A stretch of 64,000 nt of DNA, taken from NCBI GenBank assembly GCA_003255025.1, contig QANY01005401.1:62001-126000 (forward strand). The letters run 5' to 3'. How positions within the stretch are numbered: position 1 is the first letter of the stretch; each line of letters starts with the position of its first letter. A model generated the notes under the pieces. The model saw nothing but the letters and a program-made list of their open reading frames with translations. It ran no database searches and was not told the DNA's origin. Both the position numbers and the translations under genes were made by a program. The DNA comes from Datisca glomerata. Lineage: Eukaryota; Streptophyta; Magnoliopsida; Cucurbitales; Datiscaceae. Shown here piece by piece: positions 10,399 to 22,218 of the stretch.

Positions 10399-11700
10399 TT
10401 CTCCACCTTGATCTCTTAAGCTCGAGTAAACTATCACATGCAGCAGGATTCTGGTTGAAACTCCACCTTAATGCTTTCATCCCGTGTCTATCCTTAGAAG
10501 TTTAAGGCAATGATTAAACTTCTTTATAGTAACCACATTGGTTCCCATGTCAGCTGGATTGTCTCCACTGCTCACTTTCTCCAAATTTACTTCTTCCTTA
10601 GCTATAATGTCCCTCACAAAATGGTATCTCACCTATACATGTTTGGTTTTTTCATGGAATATATGATTCTTACACACATGTTGATGATTGACTGTCTAAG
10701 AACACAAAGGCAGTCTCTTCATACACCCCTATTTCTTTCAGCAAACCTTATAGCCATAAAGCCTCATTAATTGCCTCTATGGTTACAATGTATTCGACTT
10801 CTGTTGTAGATAATGCCACTGTGTTTTAAAGATGAGTTCTACTTATATAATTCTCATGGAGAGTGAAAACATATGATGTTGTTGACCTATTCTTATCTCT
10901 ATCTCCAGCATAATTTGAGTTAACATATCCTATGAGTTTTATCTCATCTTCTTCATTATTATATAATAGTCCCATATTGCAGGTGCCTTTTATGTATCTT
11001 AACAACCATTTCATGGCCTTCTGGTGCTCTTCTCCTGGGTTGGCCATGTATCTACTCAGGACACTGATAGGGTATGCAATATCTGGTCTTGTACTGATCA
11101 TAGAGTACATGACAGATCCTACTGCCATTGCATAAGGTACTTTTGACATATATTCCCTTTCATTCTCTTCTTTAGGACATAGCTGGGCTGATAGTTGAAA
11201 GTGGGCAGCTAGAGGAAGTGACACTGGTTTTGCTTAGTCCATGAAAAACCTTTGAGCTAGCTTCTGAAGATACATTGACTGAGATAGCTTCAGAGTTCCT
11301 TTCTTCTTATCTCTGGTGATATCAATGCCTAAAATCCTCTTAGCTCCACCTAGGTCCTTCATATCAAATTCTGAGTTTAGCAGCTCATTCCGCTCTTAAT
11401 CTTTTCCTTGTTGAGGCATGCCAGAAGTATTTCATCTACATAGATTAAAAGATAGAATGCTTATTATCTTCCTTCTTGTTTGTCAAAATACAAGCAACTA
11501 TCATAACTGCCCGGTCCTACTAAATCCAATTTTCCTCCATGAAAGTGTTTAACATTTTATACCACTGTCTAGGTGATTGTTTCAGGCCATATAATGACTT
11601 CTTCAGTAGACAAACCATCTCTTCATTTCCCTTTGATTCAAAGGCCTTAGGCTGGTTCATGTGTAACATTCCTACTTTGTTGGCCTATCATAAGGTTAGA
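10399..11700 (-). pseudogene. Copia pol, 3' part: RT end and RNase H
   Basis: On the minus strand, from about 11690, come LLKKSLYGLKQSPRQWYKM, the active-site box as IYVDEILL (YVDD changed to YVDE), the thumb, and the RNase H region. The latter includes YMANPGEEHQKAMKWLLRYI and GYVNSNYAGDRDKNRSTTSY, then ALSTTEVEYI further on. Several stops and frameshifts interrupt it. The reading ends at the polypurine tract next to the LTR at 10398. The part that should precede it lies at 17605-18200, so the element was split here. Confidence 0.85.
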
Positions 11701-12107
11701 GTGAGTATTTTTTTAAATACACGTGTTATTTAGATCATGACCTTAGCCTTATATTTTTTTATATAGTATGACAATATTTTTTATATATAACACGTGTGAC
11801 ATAAGATCTTTAATTTTATAGAGGGGTCACTTGTGAAATTTTAAGTCATGATTTAGGAAACAAATTTTTTTAATTTCATCCTCCTACTATACCCCTCCCA
11901 CGCCCACTTCATGGGTTATGTTGCTTGTGCATGTTATATTTCATGTGTATTGTATTAATTTTAATTGTATATTATATAGGTTACAGTATTTTGGTATTTA
12001 TTTTATGTCATTATTTTGTTAAAGGGGGAAATAAATTTTATTAGGGTTTGTTATATTAAACTTTAATTAGTCTAATAAGGGGAGAAAGAAGAAATTAGGG
12101 TTTAATG

Positions 12108-13230
12108 TGTTGACCCGGTTATTCTAGAATGAATTTTGATGTTCGCAAATTATTAAGATGTTATTAATATATTTAATCAAGTGTACAAGAATAAAATGAT
12201 CACGAGATGGATGCATGGAAAGCTTGAAGGAAAATGTACATGAAGAATTTATTTTTATGTATTTTTATAATAGGAACACAATTAGGTTGATTTAATTTCT
12301 CTAGGCTTAAGAATACAGTCAAGCACACCTTTGTCTAAAATAAAATCAACCATTTTTGTCCTAAAATAAACCCCTAGGCTAAAATGTCTGAAATACCCTT
12401 TGAAAGACTCGCGATTCATTGATTTAGAATTTTTAAGGTTAAATCGGTCAGGCCGGTTCCCTAGCTGGTGCCACCAGTTTCTGAAAAAGGCATTTACTTG
12501 AGTAATTGCCTAAATTGGTCACACTGGTAGGCAAACCGGTCGAACCGGTTTCTTGTTTAGGAATGATCCCCTAAATCAAGCACTGGTTCTACTGGTTTCC
12601 AAATCGGTTGGATCGGTTCTGGGACGACTCTCCTCCACTATAAATAAGGGAGTCTTTTTCACTCTTTTACACACGCTTCAACGCCATTCTCTATACTCTC
12701 TCTAATATTTCTCACATCCTTGTTCTATATTCTTGACCTTAGAGTTGTTATATCTTCATGAGTGAGAAAAATAGTTATGAGGGAGGAAAAAAAAGTGTGA
12801 GAAAATTACTGTGAGTTTTGTAAGAGATTTGAAGATCTCGAAGAGTTGATTGTCAGAGTTTGATTGGTACTATAAACCAATAGAGATTGTAAAAGGTTTG
12901 GTCTTCACTCGTAAGAAGATCGTGAGGAAAAAATATTCGAGGGAGGACCCTTGAAGTGTGGAGGTAGGAATAAACTTTTTTGAACCACGTAAAAACATCA
13001 TGTGTCGTATCTTTCTCTACTCACTTTATTTTCGCATACTTTTATTTCTCGCACTTTTTATATTGGCTTGTTATTTACTTTTCCACATTTGTTATGGTTA
13101 GTCAATATTTTTGCTTTACTTTTTAATATTTATTTAAGTAAATTTTTTTATTATTTTGATTGCGTGAAATTCTTAAATTGTACACAATCACTCAATTCAC
13201 CACCTCTTGACTGGCCATATCAATCCTTCA
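12108..13230 (+). repeat. 5' LTR of the plus-strand copia element
   Basis: Starts TGTTGACCCGG and ends ...CCTTCA directly before a primer-binding-like site at 13231. It contains a TATA box, 'ctataaataaggg', at about 12639-12651, followed by a CT-rich transcribed leader. At about 1.1 kb it is long for copia and fits the SIRE/Maximus lineage, whose LTRs are around 1 kb. No second LTR is present, so the boundaries rest on the TG/CA ends and the adjoining site. Confidence 0.65.
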
Positions 13231-16200
13231 ATTGATATTAAAGAAAGGTCCATAATCCTTAAAATACTTCACTATCTTGTTAAATGTCAATCTACCACTA
13301 GATCACCTTTCTTCAATGAAAATAATTATATGTATTGGAAAGCTCGCATGAAAATTTATGTATAATTTATAGATTATAATCTGTGGGTGTCATAGAAAAT
13401 GGTTCACATATTCCACTCAAAACTGTAGAATTAAAAAATATTACTAAAATCAGTAGTGAATGGAATGATGAAGATAAAAAGAAGATATCATTAAATGCTA
13501 AAGCTATGAATGTGCTATACTGTGCTCTTGATCAAAGTGATTTTAATAGAATATCTACTTGTGAATATGCTAAATGGCACATGCTTGAAGTCACACGTGA
13601 GGGTACTAACCAAGTTAAAGAGTCTAAAATAAGCATGCTCGTACATAATTATGAATTATTTAAAATAAAAAATGATGAATCAAATCTCTTGGAAAAATCT
13701 ACTCTAACATTGAAATGGAAAGAAAATTCTTACGTGTTTACTGAAGAGTTGGGAAGCTAAAGATACAGTGATTTAAAAGGCCAAAGATCTCAACATTGTG
13801 TTTCTCGAAGAACTCATTGGATTGGATTGTTGATGATATATGGTGAGGCTTAAACAAAATGAAGAAGAAGAAATACCAAAGCAGAATAGTATAGCTCTAA
13901 AATCAACTTTAGAGCAATCTGATAATGAAAAGGAAGACTATGACGAAGAAGATGTTATATCTTTCCTTACAAGATGATTCAAATAATTTCTAAATAGATA
14001 AAAGAGTACCTTAAGAAAGTATCATGTGACGTACTCACATACTATGAATGGAAGAAAGTTGTACATATCAAGGTCGACTGTCCAAACTTAGCCAACACTC
14101 CTAAGAAATTCAAACGAATAGCATTCAAATTAACTTGGGATGAGATTGATGAATGTGACATCGAAGAAGAAGAAGAGGAAGTAGCAAACATTTTCTTCAC
14201 GGCTTTGGAAGATGAGGTGAGTTCTTCTAAACCAACTTTAAATACTAAGCCTAGCTATGATGATCTTGAATCAGCTTTTGAAGAACTTTTTGGAGAATTC
14301 AAAAAACTACAAATGAAAATATAATTATGAAAGGTGGATTTACAAAACTCCAAGAAGAAAATGAGTATTTGAAAATCAAAGTTACTCTACATGTGATAAA
14401 TAAAGATCTTGTTAAAGGTCAAAAGAGAGAAAAAAATTTAAACACAACACTTCAAAAGTTAATAAATGGTAGTGATAATTTAAACAAGCTCCTTATAAAT
14501 CAAATGTATACGTCCGACAAAAGAGGATTATGGTACACCTCTTTCCAAAATCAAGAAAATAAAAATGTCTTTGTAAAACCTAAATAATCTCACACTCACA
14601 CACATCGACCTTTCCTAGTTTGTCATTATTGTGGGATTAGAGGCCATAAGAGATATTTCATGATTTCTTAAAAGACAAGACATGTGGACTCTACTTTATA
14701 CTAACCATGAAGGACCAAAAAGATTTGGGTACCAAAAATCAAGTTTTGAACTTATGTGTTGTGGGTACCACCTAAGAAAGATGAGAAATGATACATCGAT
14801 AGTGGATGCTCAACACACATGATCGGTGATGGGGTAAAGCTTACCAAAATTAGTCGAAAGAAAAGACACGTCACCATTGGGTACGATAAGAAAGGAACGA
14901 TCATCGGTATTGGCTCTGGAAGTAATGATTTTTCCCCGCTATAGATAAGATTTTATTAGTAGATGGGTTGAAACATAACTTACTTAGTATTAGTCAACTT
15001 TGTGATAAAAATTATAGAGTTATTTTTAGAAAAAAAATTCTACCTTATTATTGACAAAGAATCCAATAAAATTTTATTTGTTGGACAAATAGATCAAAAT
15101 GTCTACACCATAAACTTAAGAGATTTTCAAAATCATAGTGAAATTTTTTTTCTTGTGTTTGAAAATGATAGTTAGCTATGACATCGAAGACTTGAGCATA
15201 CTATTATGGATTTATGTTCAAAACTTTCAAGAAATGATATTGTTAAAGGTCTTCCAAAAATCATTTTTGAAAAAGATAAAATCTGTGATGCATGTCAAAT
15301 AGGTAAATAAGTCAAAAGTTCTTTTAAATCAAAACATGTAGTGTCAACCACTGGACCTCTGCAATTACTTCACATGGACTTATTTGGTCCTTCCAAAACT
15401 GTAAGTCTTAGAGAAAAACACTACGCATTTGTCATAGTCGACGATTTGTCAAGATTTACTTGGGTAATGTTTCTAAAAAATAAAGATGAAACCTTTAAAG
15501 AATTTAGAAAATGTATTCAAAATGAAAAAAGTTTCATGATTTCAAAAATTAGAAGTGATCCCGGTGGCGAGTTTGAAAACTAAGAATTTGAAGATTTTTG
15601 CAATGAACATAGGTTTTCTCACGAATTTTCTACTCTAAGAACCCCTCAACAAAATGGTGTTGTTGAGAGGAAAAATCGATCCATATAAGAAATGGTAAGA
15701 ACGATGTTAAATGAACATGGCATAGTCACATATTTTTAGGCTGAAGCTGTAAACACACATTGCTACATTATAAACCGTGTTTATATCTGTCCTTTATTAA
15801 ACAAAACGCCTTATGAATTTTTCAATAGAAAAATCCCTAATATTTCTTATTTTAAAGTATTTGGTGTAAATGTTTTATTTTAAATAATAAAGACAATCTT
15901 GGAAAATTTGATTCAAAATCTGATATAGGAATCTTCTTAGAATATTCCACCACTAGTAAATCATATAGAGTATATAATAAAAGAAATCAAGTAGTGGAAG
16001 AATCTATGCATATAGTTTTTTATGAATCTAGGCCTTCTAATGCCTCCATTGATCAAGTTGATGAAACTATTAGAAATATAAAAGAATTAGATATCAATAA
16101 ATAATCTACTGAGCTTCCAAAAGAAGTGGATGAAGAAGAGAAATATCAGCTTCCAAAAGAGTGGACATTCGTGAAAGATCATCCTCAAAAGCTTGTCGTA

Positions 16201-16966
16201 GAAGACATCACAAAAGGAGTAACAACTAGAGCATCACTTCACGGTATGGGTAATGTTGCTTTTATATTTGAGTTAGAAACTAAGAATTTTTTAGACGCTG
16301 AAAAAAATGGATATTAGATAATTTCCATGGAAGATGAACTAAATAAATTTGAAAGAAATGAGGTATGGGAACTTGTTCCTAGACAAATAAATAAAACTGT
16401 AATAGGTACGAAATGAGTATTTAGAAATAAAGTAGACGAGAATGGAATAGTAACTAGGGATAAAGCTAGACTAGTAACTCAATGATATAATCAACAAAAA
16501 GAGATATATTTCAATAAAACCTTTGCTCCTGTTGGTAGACTATAATCAATTCGATTGCTCTTAGTCTTTGCATGTTTTAAAAATTTTATTTTATAACAAA
16601 TGGATGTCAAGAGTGCCTTTTTAAATGGATACATCATAGATGAAGTATTTGTAGAATAACCTCCTGGCTTCCAAAGCTTAAACTTCCCAAATCACGTGTA
16701 TAAATTTAATAGGCTCTCTACAACTTAAAGCAAGCTCCTGGAGTTTGGTATGAAAAGCTAAGCAAATTTCTTATCGATGATGACTTTAGTATTGGTAAAG
16801 TAGATATCATTTTTTTATAAAATTAAAAGAATAAGATATCTGAATTGTTCAAATTTATATATATAATATTACTTTTGGTTCTACTAATGATCATCTGGCA
16901 AGAATTTTGGTAACACAATGAGCAAGAAATTTGAGATGAGCATGACGAGAGAAGTTAAAAAGAGAT
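13231..16966 (+). pseudogene. Truncated copia (SIRE-like) gag-pol, plus strand
   Basis: After the primer-binding-like site come several gag-pol parts. The gag part contains NNYMYWKARM and, at 13383-13760, NAKAMNVLYCALDQ and EVTREGTNQVKESKISMLV. A broken CCHC knuckle (CHYCGIRGHK) is at about 14620. The protease has DSGCSTHM at about 14800. The integrase has DLFGPSK and VDDLSRFTWVMFL (15341-15583) and TPQQNGVVERK. The reverse transcriptase region has PGVWYEKLSKFL and a decayed active-site box near 16850. Matching stops at about 16966 after KKFEMSM. RNase H and the 3' LTR are missing. Stops and frameshifts occur throughout. Confidence 0.85.
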
Positions 16967-17605
16967 AGTCTCCTACTCTCTTGCTCTCTCTATTTTCTTA
17001 GACCAATCTCTCCATGTACTAAGTCTCTCTCAAATTCAATCTGTCTCCCTCCCTCTCTCTTGCTCTCTCTAACTATAACTATTTTTGCTGCTCCTACTCT
17101 CTTTCTAGACCCATTTATCACACTACCATAATTTTTGTCTAACTCTTCCAATTTATTTCTAAAAATTTCAAGTAATGTGTGAAGAGACCCTTACCTTTTC
17201 AAAAGATGATGGCAAAAAATGCTCCACATCCATCGCTCCACTAGCACAACGGCAGCCACAAAGAACAAACATTTCTTTCCCTCTCTTGAGTCTTCTTCTA
17301 GCTTGGCTCTTCAATTTTGTTTCGCTCTCTACACTCTTAAGACTTGTCTTCTTTTCCAGAGTGGGTACATCTAGGTGATATGACATCTAAGTTGAGTATA
17401 TAGGTCTAGCCATTTATCCTTTAAATGAATTGGGAAAGAATTTTTTGTTAGCAAATTGAAAAGTTAAAGGGGAAAATAATTAATTATCTAAATTTTTTAG
17501 GGGGTAAATAATCATTTCTCCAAATTTTGTATAGATATGTATAAAATTGAAATTTCGGAAAATTAAGAGGGGCAATTCCCCCCATGGGCTAAGGTAACCT
17601 CGCCC
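16967..17605. other. Unassigned DNA between two copia pieces
   Basis: CT-rich at 16970-17110, then AT-rich. The overlapping open frames at 17168-17386 on both strands are not protein-like. The last 40 bases contain 'attccccccatgggctaagg' and end 'ctcgcccctg', similar to the ends of some hAT-like elements. Confidence 0.35.
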
Positions 17606-20480
17606 CTGCCCTTGACAACCAATCTTTCCTTGTATCTCACTGGTACAGTTGATGTGTTCATTTCTTTAACCTTAAGCAACCATCTACCGTCTATAACCTT
17701 TTGCTTTTCAGGTTTAGGCATCAGGGTCCAGGTTTTATTTTGGTGCAGAGACCTGATCTCATCCTCTATAGCAGCAAGCCATTTGTGAGCACTCTTACTG
17801 TTTTATGTTTCTTGCACTGTCTATGGCTCTCTGTCTTCCACCGTGTGACTTGAAATTAAAGCAAATACAATTAGATCAGCATCTGTGTACTTTAAGTTTG
17901 GCCTTACCTGCCTTCTTTCCCTATCCCAAGCAAGTTAATAGTCTTTCAGTGGGTTCTCATCCCTTTTTGCCTCAGTTGTAATGCATGACCTTAGTACATG
18001 AGTTGGATTTGGTGTGTATGGCTCCACCTCAAATCTTGTTCTCTCAATACTCTTAGTGCATGTTCTATTAGTACCTGCATCACTAGGAAACTTCATATAG
18101 TAAGGTATATCAGTTTCATTAAACTTAACTTGTTGGCCCATAACCTATACCCTTTCACTCCCTCAACATAGCCCAGAAATATACACTTATAGACCTAGGT
18201 TCAAGCTTTCATTCCCTTTGATGTGCAAATGTTTCAGAACCAAACACTCTGATATGATCGAGTGTTGGAGGCTTTCCTGTCCATTTCTCCATAGGTGTGC
18301 TAAACTCTATAGCAGTAGAAAAACTTTTGTTTATGAGGTAAGTGGATGTGGTTACAGCCTCTCCCCAAAACCTTTTGCTTAGGCTAGAACTGACAAGCAT
18401 GCACCTAACTTCGTCTAAAATGGTCATATTCATTCTTTCAGCTATGCCATTCTGTTGTGGGGTGTGCCTAACCATTTTGTGTCTTAGAATTCCTTCTTCT
18501 TTACACATGTTGTCAAACTTGGAATTGTAAAATTCTAAGCCATTATCAGTTCTCAAAGTTTTCATCATTTTACTAGAAAGGTTTTCATTCAGAGTGTTCC
18601 ATTCTTTAAACTTATCATATGCCTCATCTTTAGATTTTAGTAGAAATGTCCATACTCTTCTAGAGAAATCATCTACTATAGAAATGAAAGTAAAGGTTAC
18701 TACCATGTCTTTCAATTGGAGATGGCCCACACAAATCTGCATGCACATATTCCATGATTGTCTTAGAGTGTTGGATTGAAGTGTTGAAATTCAATCTATG
18801 ATGCTTGCCAAGTACATAATGGTCACATAATTCTATGCTTGGTATGTTCTTCTTACCTAGGAGGCCTTGCTTGCACAAGAGTTGGATTCCTTTTTCAGTC
18901 ATGTGACCCAGCCTCATGTGCCACAGTTCAGCTTCTGTGAAATCTATCTTACTTGCCACAGAAACATTTCCCATCACTGTATTGCCTAACATGACAATAT
19001 AACCCATTTCTCTTGACTCCCTTTATGTAGACTAATGATCCTTTAGTTACTTTAAGAATGCACTTTTCAGATTTGTAGGTGAAACCAGCTTCATCCAGTA
19101 CTCCAAATGATACCAGATTTCTCTTCAACTCAGGTACATATCTCACATCACTTAGGGTTCTCACAATGTCGTCATGTATCTTGACCAGTATTTAGCCTTT
19201 CCCTTTGAAAAATACAAGTATGGTTGTTCCCCATAAGCACTTTCCCACCTTCAACCTCCATGAAAGTGGAGAACCAGACTCTTCTAGGTGTCATAAGGTA
19301 AGTACATCCTGAGTCTAATATCCATTTAGTGTCATTGCTCTCTATAAAGACTGCAAAGTCTTCTCCATCACTATAATTATCAGTGATAGTTGCCAAATCA
19401 TCACTGGTTACTCCATTTTCCTTCTGTTTATTCTTCCATTCATAGCATGACGTTTTAGGTATCCGTCTCTCCCACAAAAGAAGCATTTTTTCTTTGTTTT
19501 CCTTCCTTTAGATTGGGATCTACCTTGGTTGTTCTCCCTGCTATTTCCTTTTCCCTTTTAACTACCAAATCTTTTTTAGTCCTTCTGCCTCTAATGAAAA
19601 GGTTCTCCTTAGTGTCATTCTTCTCACTTTTTCAACTCATTATCCTTAGATCTTAATGATTAGACATATTCATCCAGTGATAGAGAAGATCTGTCATACT
19701 TCATTGCTGCTTTCACATCTTTGAAAGGGTCAGGTAGGGAGTTGAGTAGTATGATGGCTTCATTTTCATCACTAAACTTCTCATTGGCCTCGGATGTTTC
19801 CAATTCAATAGTCATCTTTTTGAAGTCATTCAAGTTCTACTCCAAGGTTTTTGAGGTGTCCATCTTGAACCCAAAGAGCCTTTCTTTGAGGTAAATCTTA
19901 TTTACCAGTGACTTATTCATGTATAAAGATTCCAGCTTCTCCCACACTTTACCGCAGTGTCTTCTTCATTCACTTCTCTAAGAACATTGTCTGCTAAGTT
20001 CAGAATGATCGTCCCAAGAGCTGTCTCGAACATCTTAAATTTTTGGTATTCTGAAAGTGAATCTGGTAGTTTGGATGAGTCTTCTAAAGCTTTAAGGGCT
20101 CTTTGTTGAGCCAACAATGTTTTTACCTTTCTTCTCCAAATGCTAAAATCTCATGTGCCATCAAACTTGTCCACCTCAAAGCGAGTTGATCCCATGATGC
20201 TCACTAAATACCAAATATCTCATTTCCATTGGTCTGTTTCCTTCTTGAGTTCCTTGTTTTCTCTTCCCACAGAATCTTGATTGCTAGTCTCACCCTTTTC
20301 CAAGTCTTTTCTTTCTCCAAGATTTAATTCTTGCTCTAATTTCAGTTCTTGATTTTTCAAGATTTATTTTGAAGAATCTTTGTTGCTCAAAGAGTCTCCA
20401 GGTGAAGTTTCCTCCTTCAGATCTATCGTGACTACGGCTTGGTGGAGAGCTCTACTAACTTAAGTTCTTTCGCCTCTAAC
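17606..20480 (-). pseudogene. Copia gag, protease, integrase and 5' RT (minus strand)
   Basis: Read on the minus strand from 20480. The gag contains DSLSEYQKFKMFETALGT and LNSLPDPFKDVKAAMKYD. A zinc knuckle reads CFFCGREG. The protease has [15 protein letters not shown]. Next come the GAG-pre-integrase part (LWHMRLGHMTEKG) and the integrase core, with HADLCGP, TLRTDNGLEF and TPQQNGIAER supplying the D, D and E positions (18209-18748). The last part is the beginning of reverse transcriptase, with WLAAIEDEI and MPKPEKQKVIDGRWLLKVK. Frameshifts and stops separate these parts. The remainder of RT lies at 10399-11700. Confidence 0.87.
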
Positions 20481-20496
20481 CATGCTCTGATACCAC
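20481..20496 (-). other. Primer binding site of the minus-strand copia element
   Basis: On the minus strand the sequence is TGGTATCAGAGCATG, complementary to the 3' end of plant initiator methionine tRNA and directly next to the end of the LTR at 20497. It fixes the orientation and the inner border of the 5' LTR. It is still perfect over its core, unlike the site of the nested plus-strand element. Confidence 0.88.
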
Positions 20497-21124
20497 TGTA
20501 AGGCTAAGAGGAGCCTAGCCCAACTCAGGACACTCTCTCACTGACTCACTCAATCCCTATTGAGACGAACTCCCAAGAATCAACTAAATCAAGAATTTCA
20601 AAACTTGTAGCAAAACAGAAAACGATAGAAAAGAGAGGAGAGGAAGAAGATAGCATGCGAGTTATATTGATTCGACTAAGATAAACCTACATCCAGTTGA
20701 GTTCTCAATCAAGAACACATTTTGTACTATTTCAGAATGAATTACAAGACATAAACAATATCACACACCCATAACACATTCACACAGAAATTCATCCTTC
20801 TATACTCAAGAGTACTTAACACAAATGCCCGAGAAACACATTCGCACTAGCTAGCGTTCTAGTGCACCTCTCTCAGTCCCTCTTCTTGAGAATTCGTCGA
20901 AGAATCTTGAAGCCAGTACGCAGAGAATTGTTAATCGTTTTCACTTACGTGTTTTTGGCTCTTCATGAAGCTTAAGTAGGTAAGCTTCCATGCTGAATCA
21001 GTTTCAGCAACGTGGCACGAGTCTGTTATATTCCAATAGACTCTAAAACGGTGTCTTTCAACTTACTGCGTAATTGGCTTATTTTTGCCTCACTGCTCGA
21101 GCTAAAGGGATCACTTTTCCAACA
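20497..21124 (-). repeat. Right (5') LTR of the copia element
   Basis: 628 bp. On the minus strand it begins TGTTGGAAAAGTGATCCC and ends CTTAGCCTTACA, with the primer binding site next to it. It aligns over its whole length with the split left LTR (5719-5975 plus 10041-10398) with many substitutions. The flanking CTTCT may be half of the target duplication. Confidence 0.9.
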
Positions 21125-21129
21125 CTTCT

Positions 21130-22218
21130 TACTCCTATCGCCAATTACTTTATTTAAAAAAAAATGTTAAGAGAGACTTAAAACATGTACAATCTAACTT
21201 GTTGCCAACTCTTTTTGTTCCACCGGTAATGAGTTAGACAACTTTCTAGACCGATTGACCAGTCCCGATTTGCCCGGCTGCTAAGACCAACTTGGGTTCC
21301 AAGTCAATTAACCCATCGCAAAGTATAAAGTCTGCTAAATAATACTCCTTCTACCGTTCTACGTCATCGCCAACGTAAGTAAGTCCATCCTTCTTATTTG
21401 GTGGCTCACAATTCTTTAACCTTGCTAGCTAACATCATTAGATCATTATTGTAAAATAACGAAATCTTTTTTTTTCAAATAATCACTTCTTTTCAAAATA
21501 TATTATTACTTTTAAATTATTGTTGGTAAATTGCGTTATTCCCTATAAGTTTTTGTTAATTTATATGGACCGATGGACATCTTTTGTAATTTAATTTTCA
21601 TACATTTCCATTTTAAAAAATCCCAATTTATTTTTTTATATATTTTTCCCCGTAAATTTCAGTAATTCCCATCATTTTTGTTAATTAAAAAAACTCTTTT
21701 TAATTTAATTTTAATACTTTTTTCTAAAGAAGTAAGCAAATTATAATTTTTTTGGTATTTGTATGAACTAGAATGGATTTTATTTATTAATAAAATCATA
21801 AGAGAGTTAGACCTCAAAATACATGTGAGTGGAATAGAGTTAAAAGATCTTGAGTGATAGCTCTACCATTTGAGAAAGAATAATTATAAAATAATAAAAA
21901 ATTAATTAAAACTGATTATATAATTAAACAATTATTTATAAATTAATATTTAATAATTTAATAAAATAATTTATAAATAATTAACACATTATTTAATGAC
22001 TTAAATTACGAGAAATACTTCCAGCCAGCGGTTTTCACCTTAAAAGATATGTTGATATTTTCCAATCGGCATACAAAATGGTTAATTAATTTGTACTTTA
22101 TAGTTCCTCCAGTTTCTTCTATTTACTTTTTCCTAACGGGTCAAAGAGCGCTCAAGTTAATAGCAATCGTTATAAATATTTGCTTCGCGTCGAAAAAGGA
22201 AAATTCGTCGGTGTGTTT
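21130..22218 (+). other. Intergenic DNA and promoter of the acyltransferase gene
   Basis: AT-rich, with no gene seen. A very AT-rich block lies at 21880-22010 (repeated 'aataattta'). A TATA-like 'ttataaatat' at about 22170-22179 lies about 40 bases before the chosen ATG at 22219. The spacing is short, so the TATA role is tentative. Confidence 0.4.

Larger units (their letters stand above)
11690..17605. mobile_element. Insertion that splits the copia pol gene
   Basis: The minus-strand reverse transcriptase breaks off near 11690 (just before MNQPKAFESKG) and resumes near 17605. Some of the catalytic core between is missing, so the insertion came with a small deletion or a later loss. The inserted DNA contains a plus-strand copia element (12108-16966) flanked by unassigned sequence at 11690-12107 and 16967-17605. 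The right edge ends 'ctcgcccctg', which resembles termini of some hAT-like elements, but no matching left end was found. Confidence 0.65.
5714..21129 (-). mobile_element. Nested Ty1/copia LTR retrotransposon (minus strand), whole composite
   Basis: Read on the minus strand the order is LTR (20497-21124), primer binding site (20481-20495), gag, protease, integrase, reverse transcriptase, RNase H, polypurine tract and second LTR (5719-5975 plus 10041-10398). That is the copia gene order. Flanks CATCT (5714-5718) and CTTCT (21125-21129) look like a decayed 5-bp target duplication. The two LTRs are clearly diverged and every frame is broken, so the element is old and dead. It has been hit by a CACTA-like element in the left LTR and by another copia element in the reverse transcriptase region. 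Confidence 0.85.
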
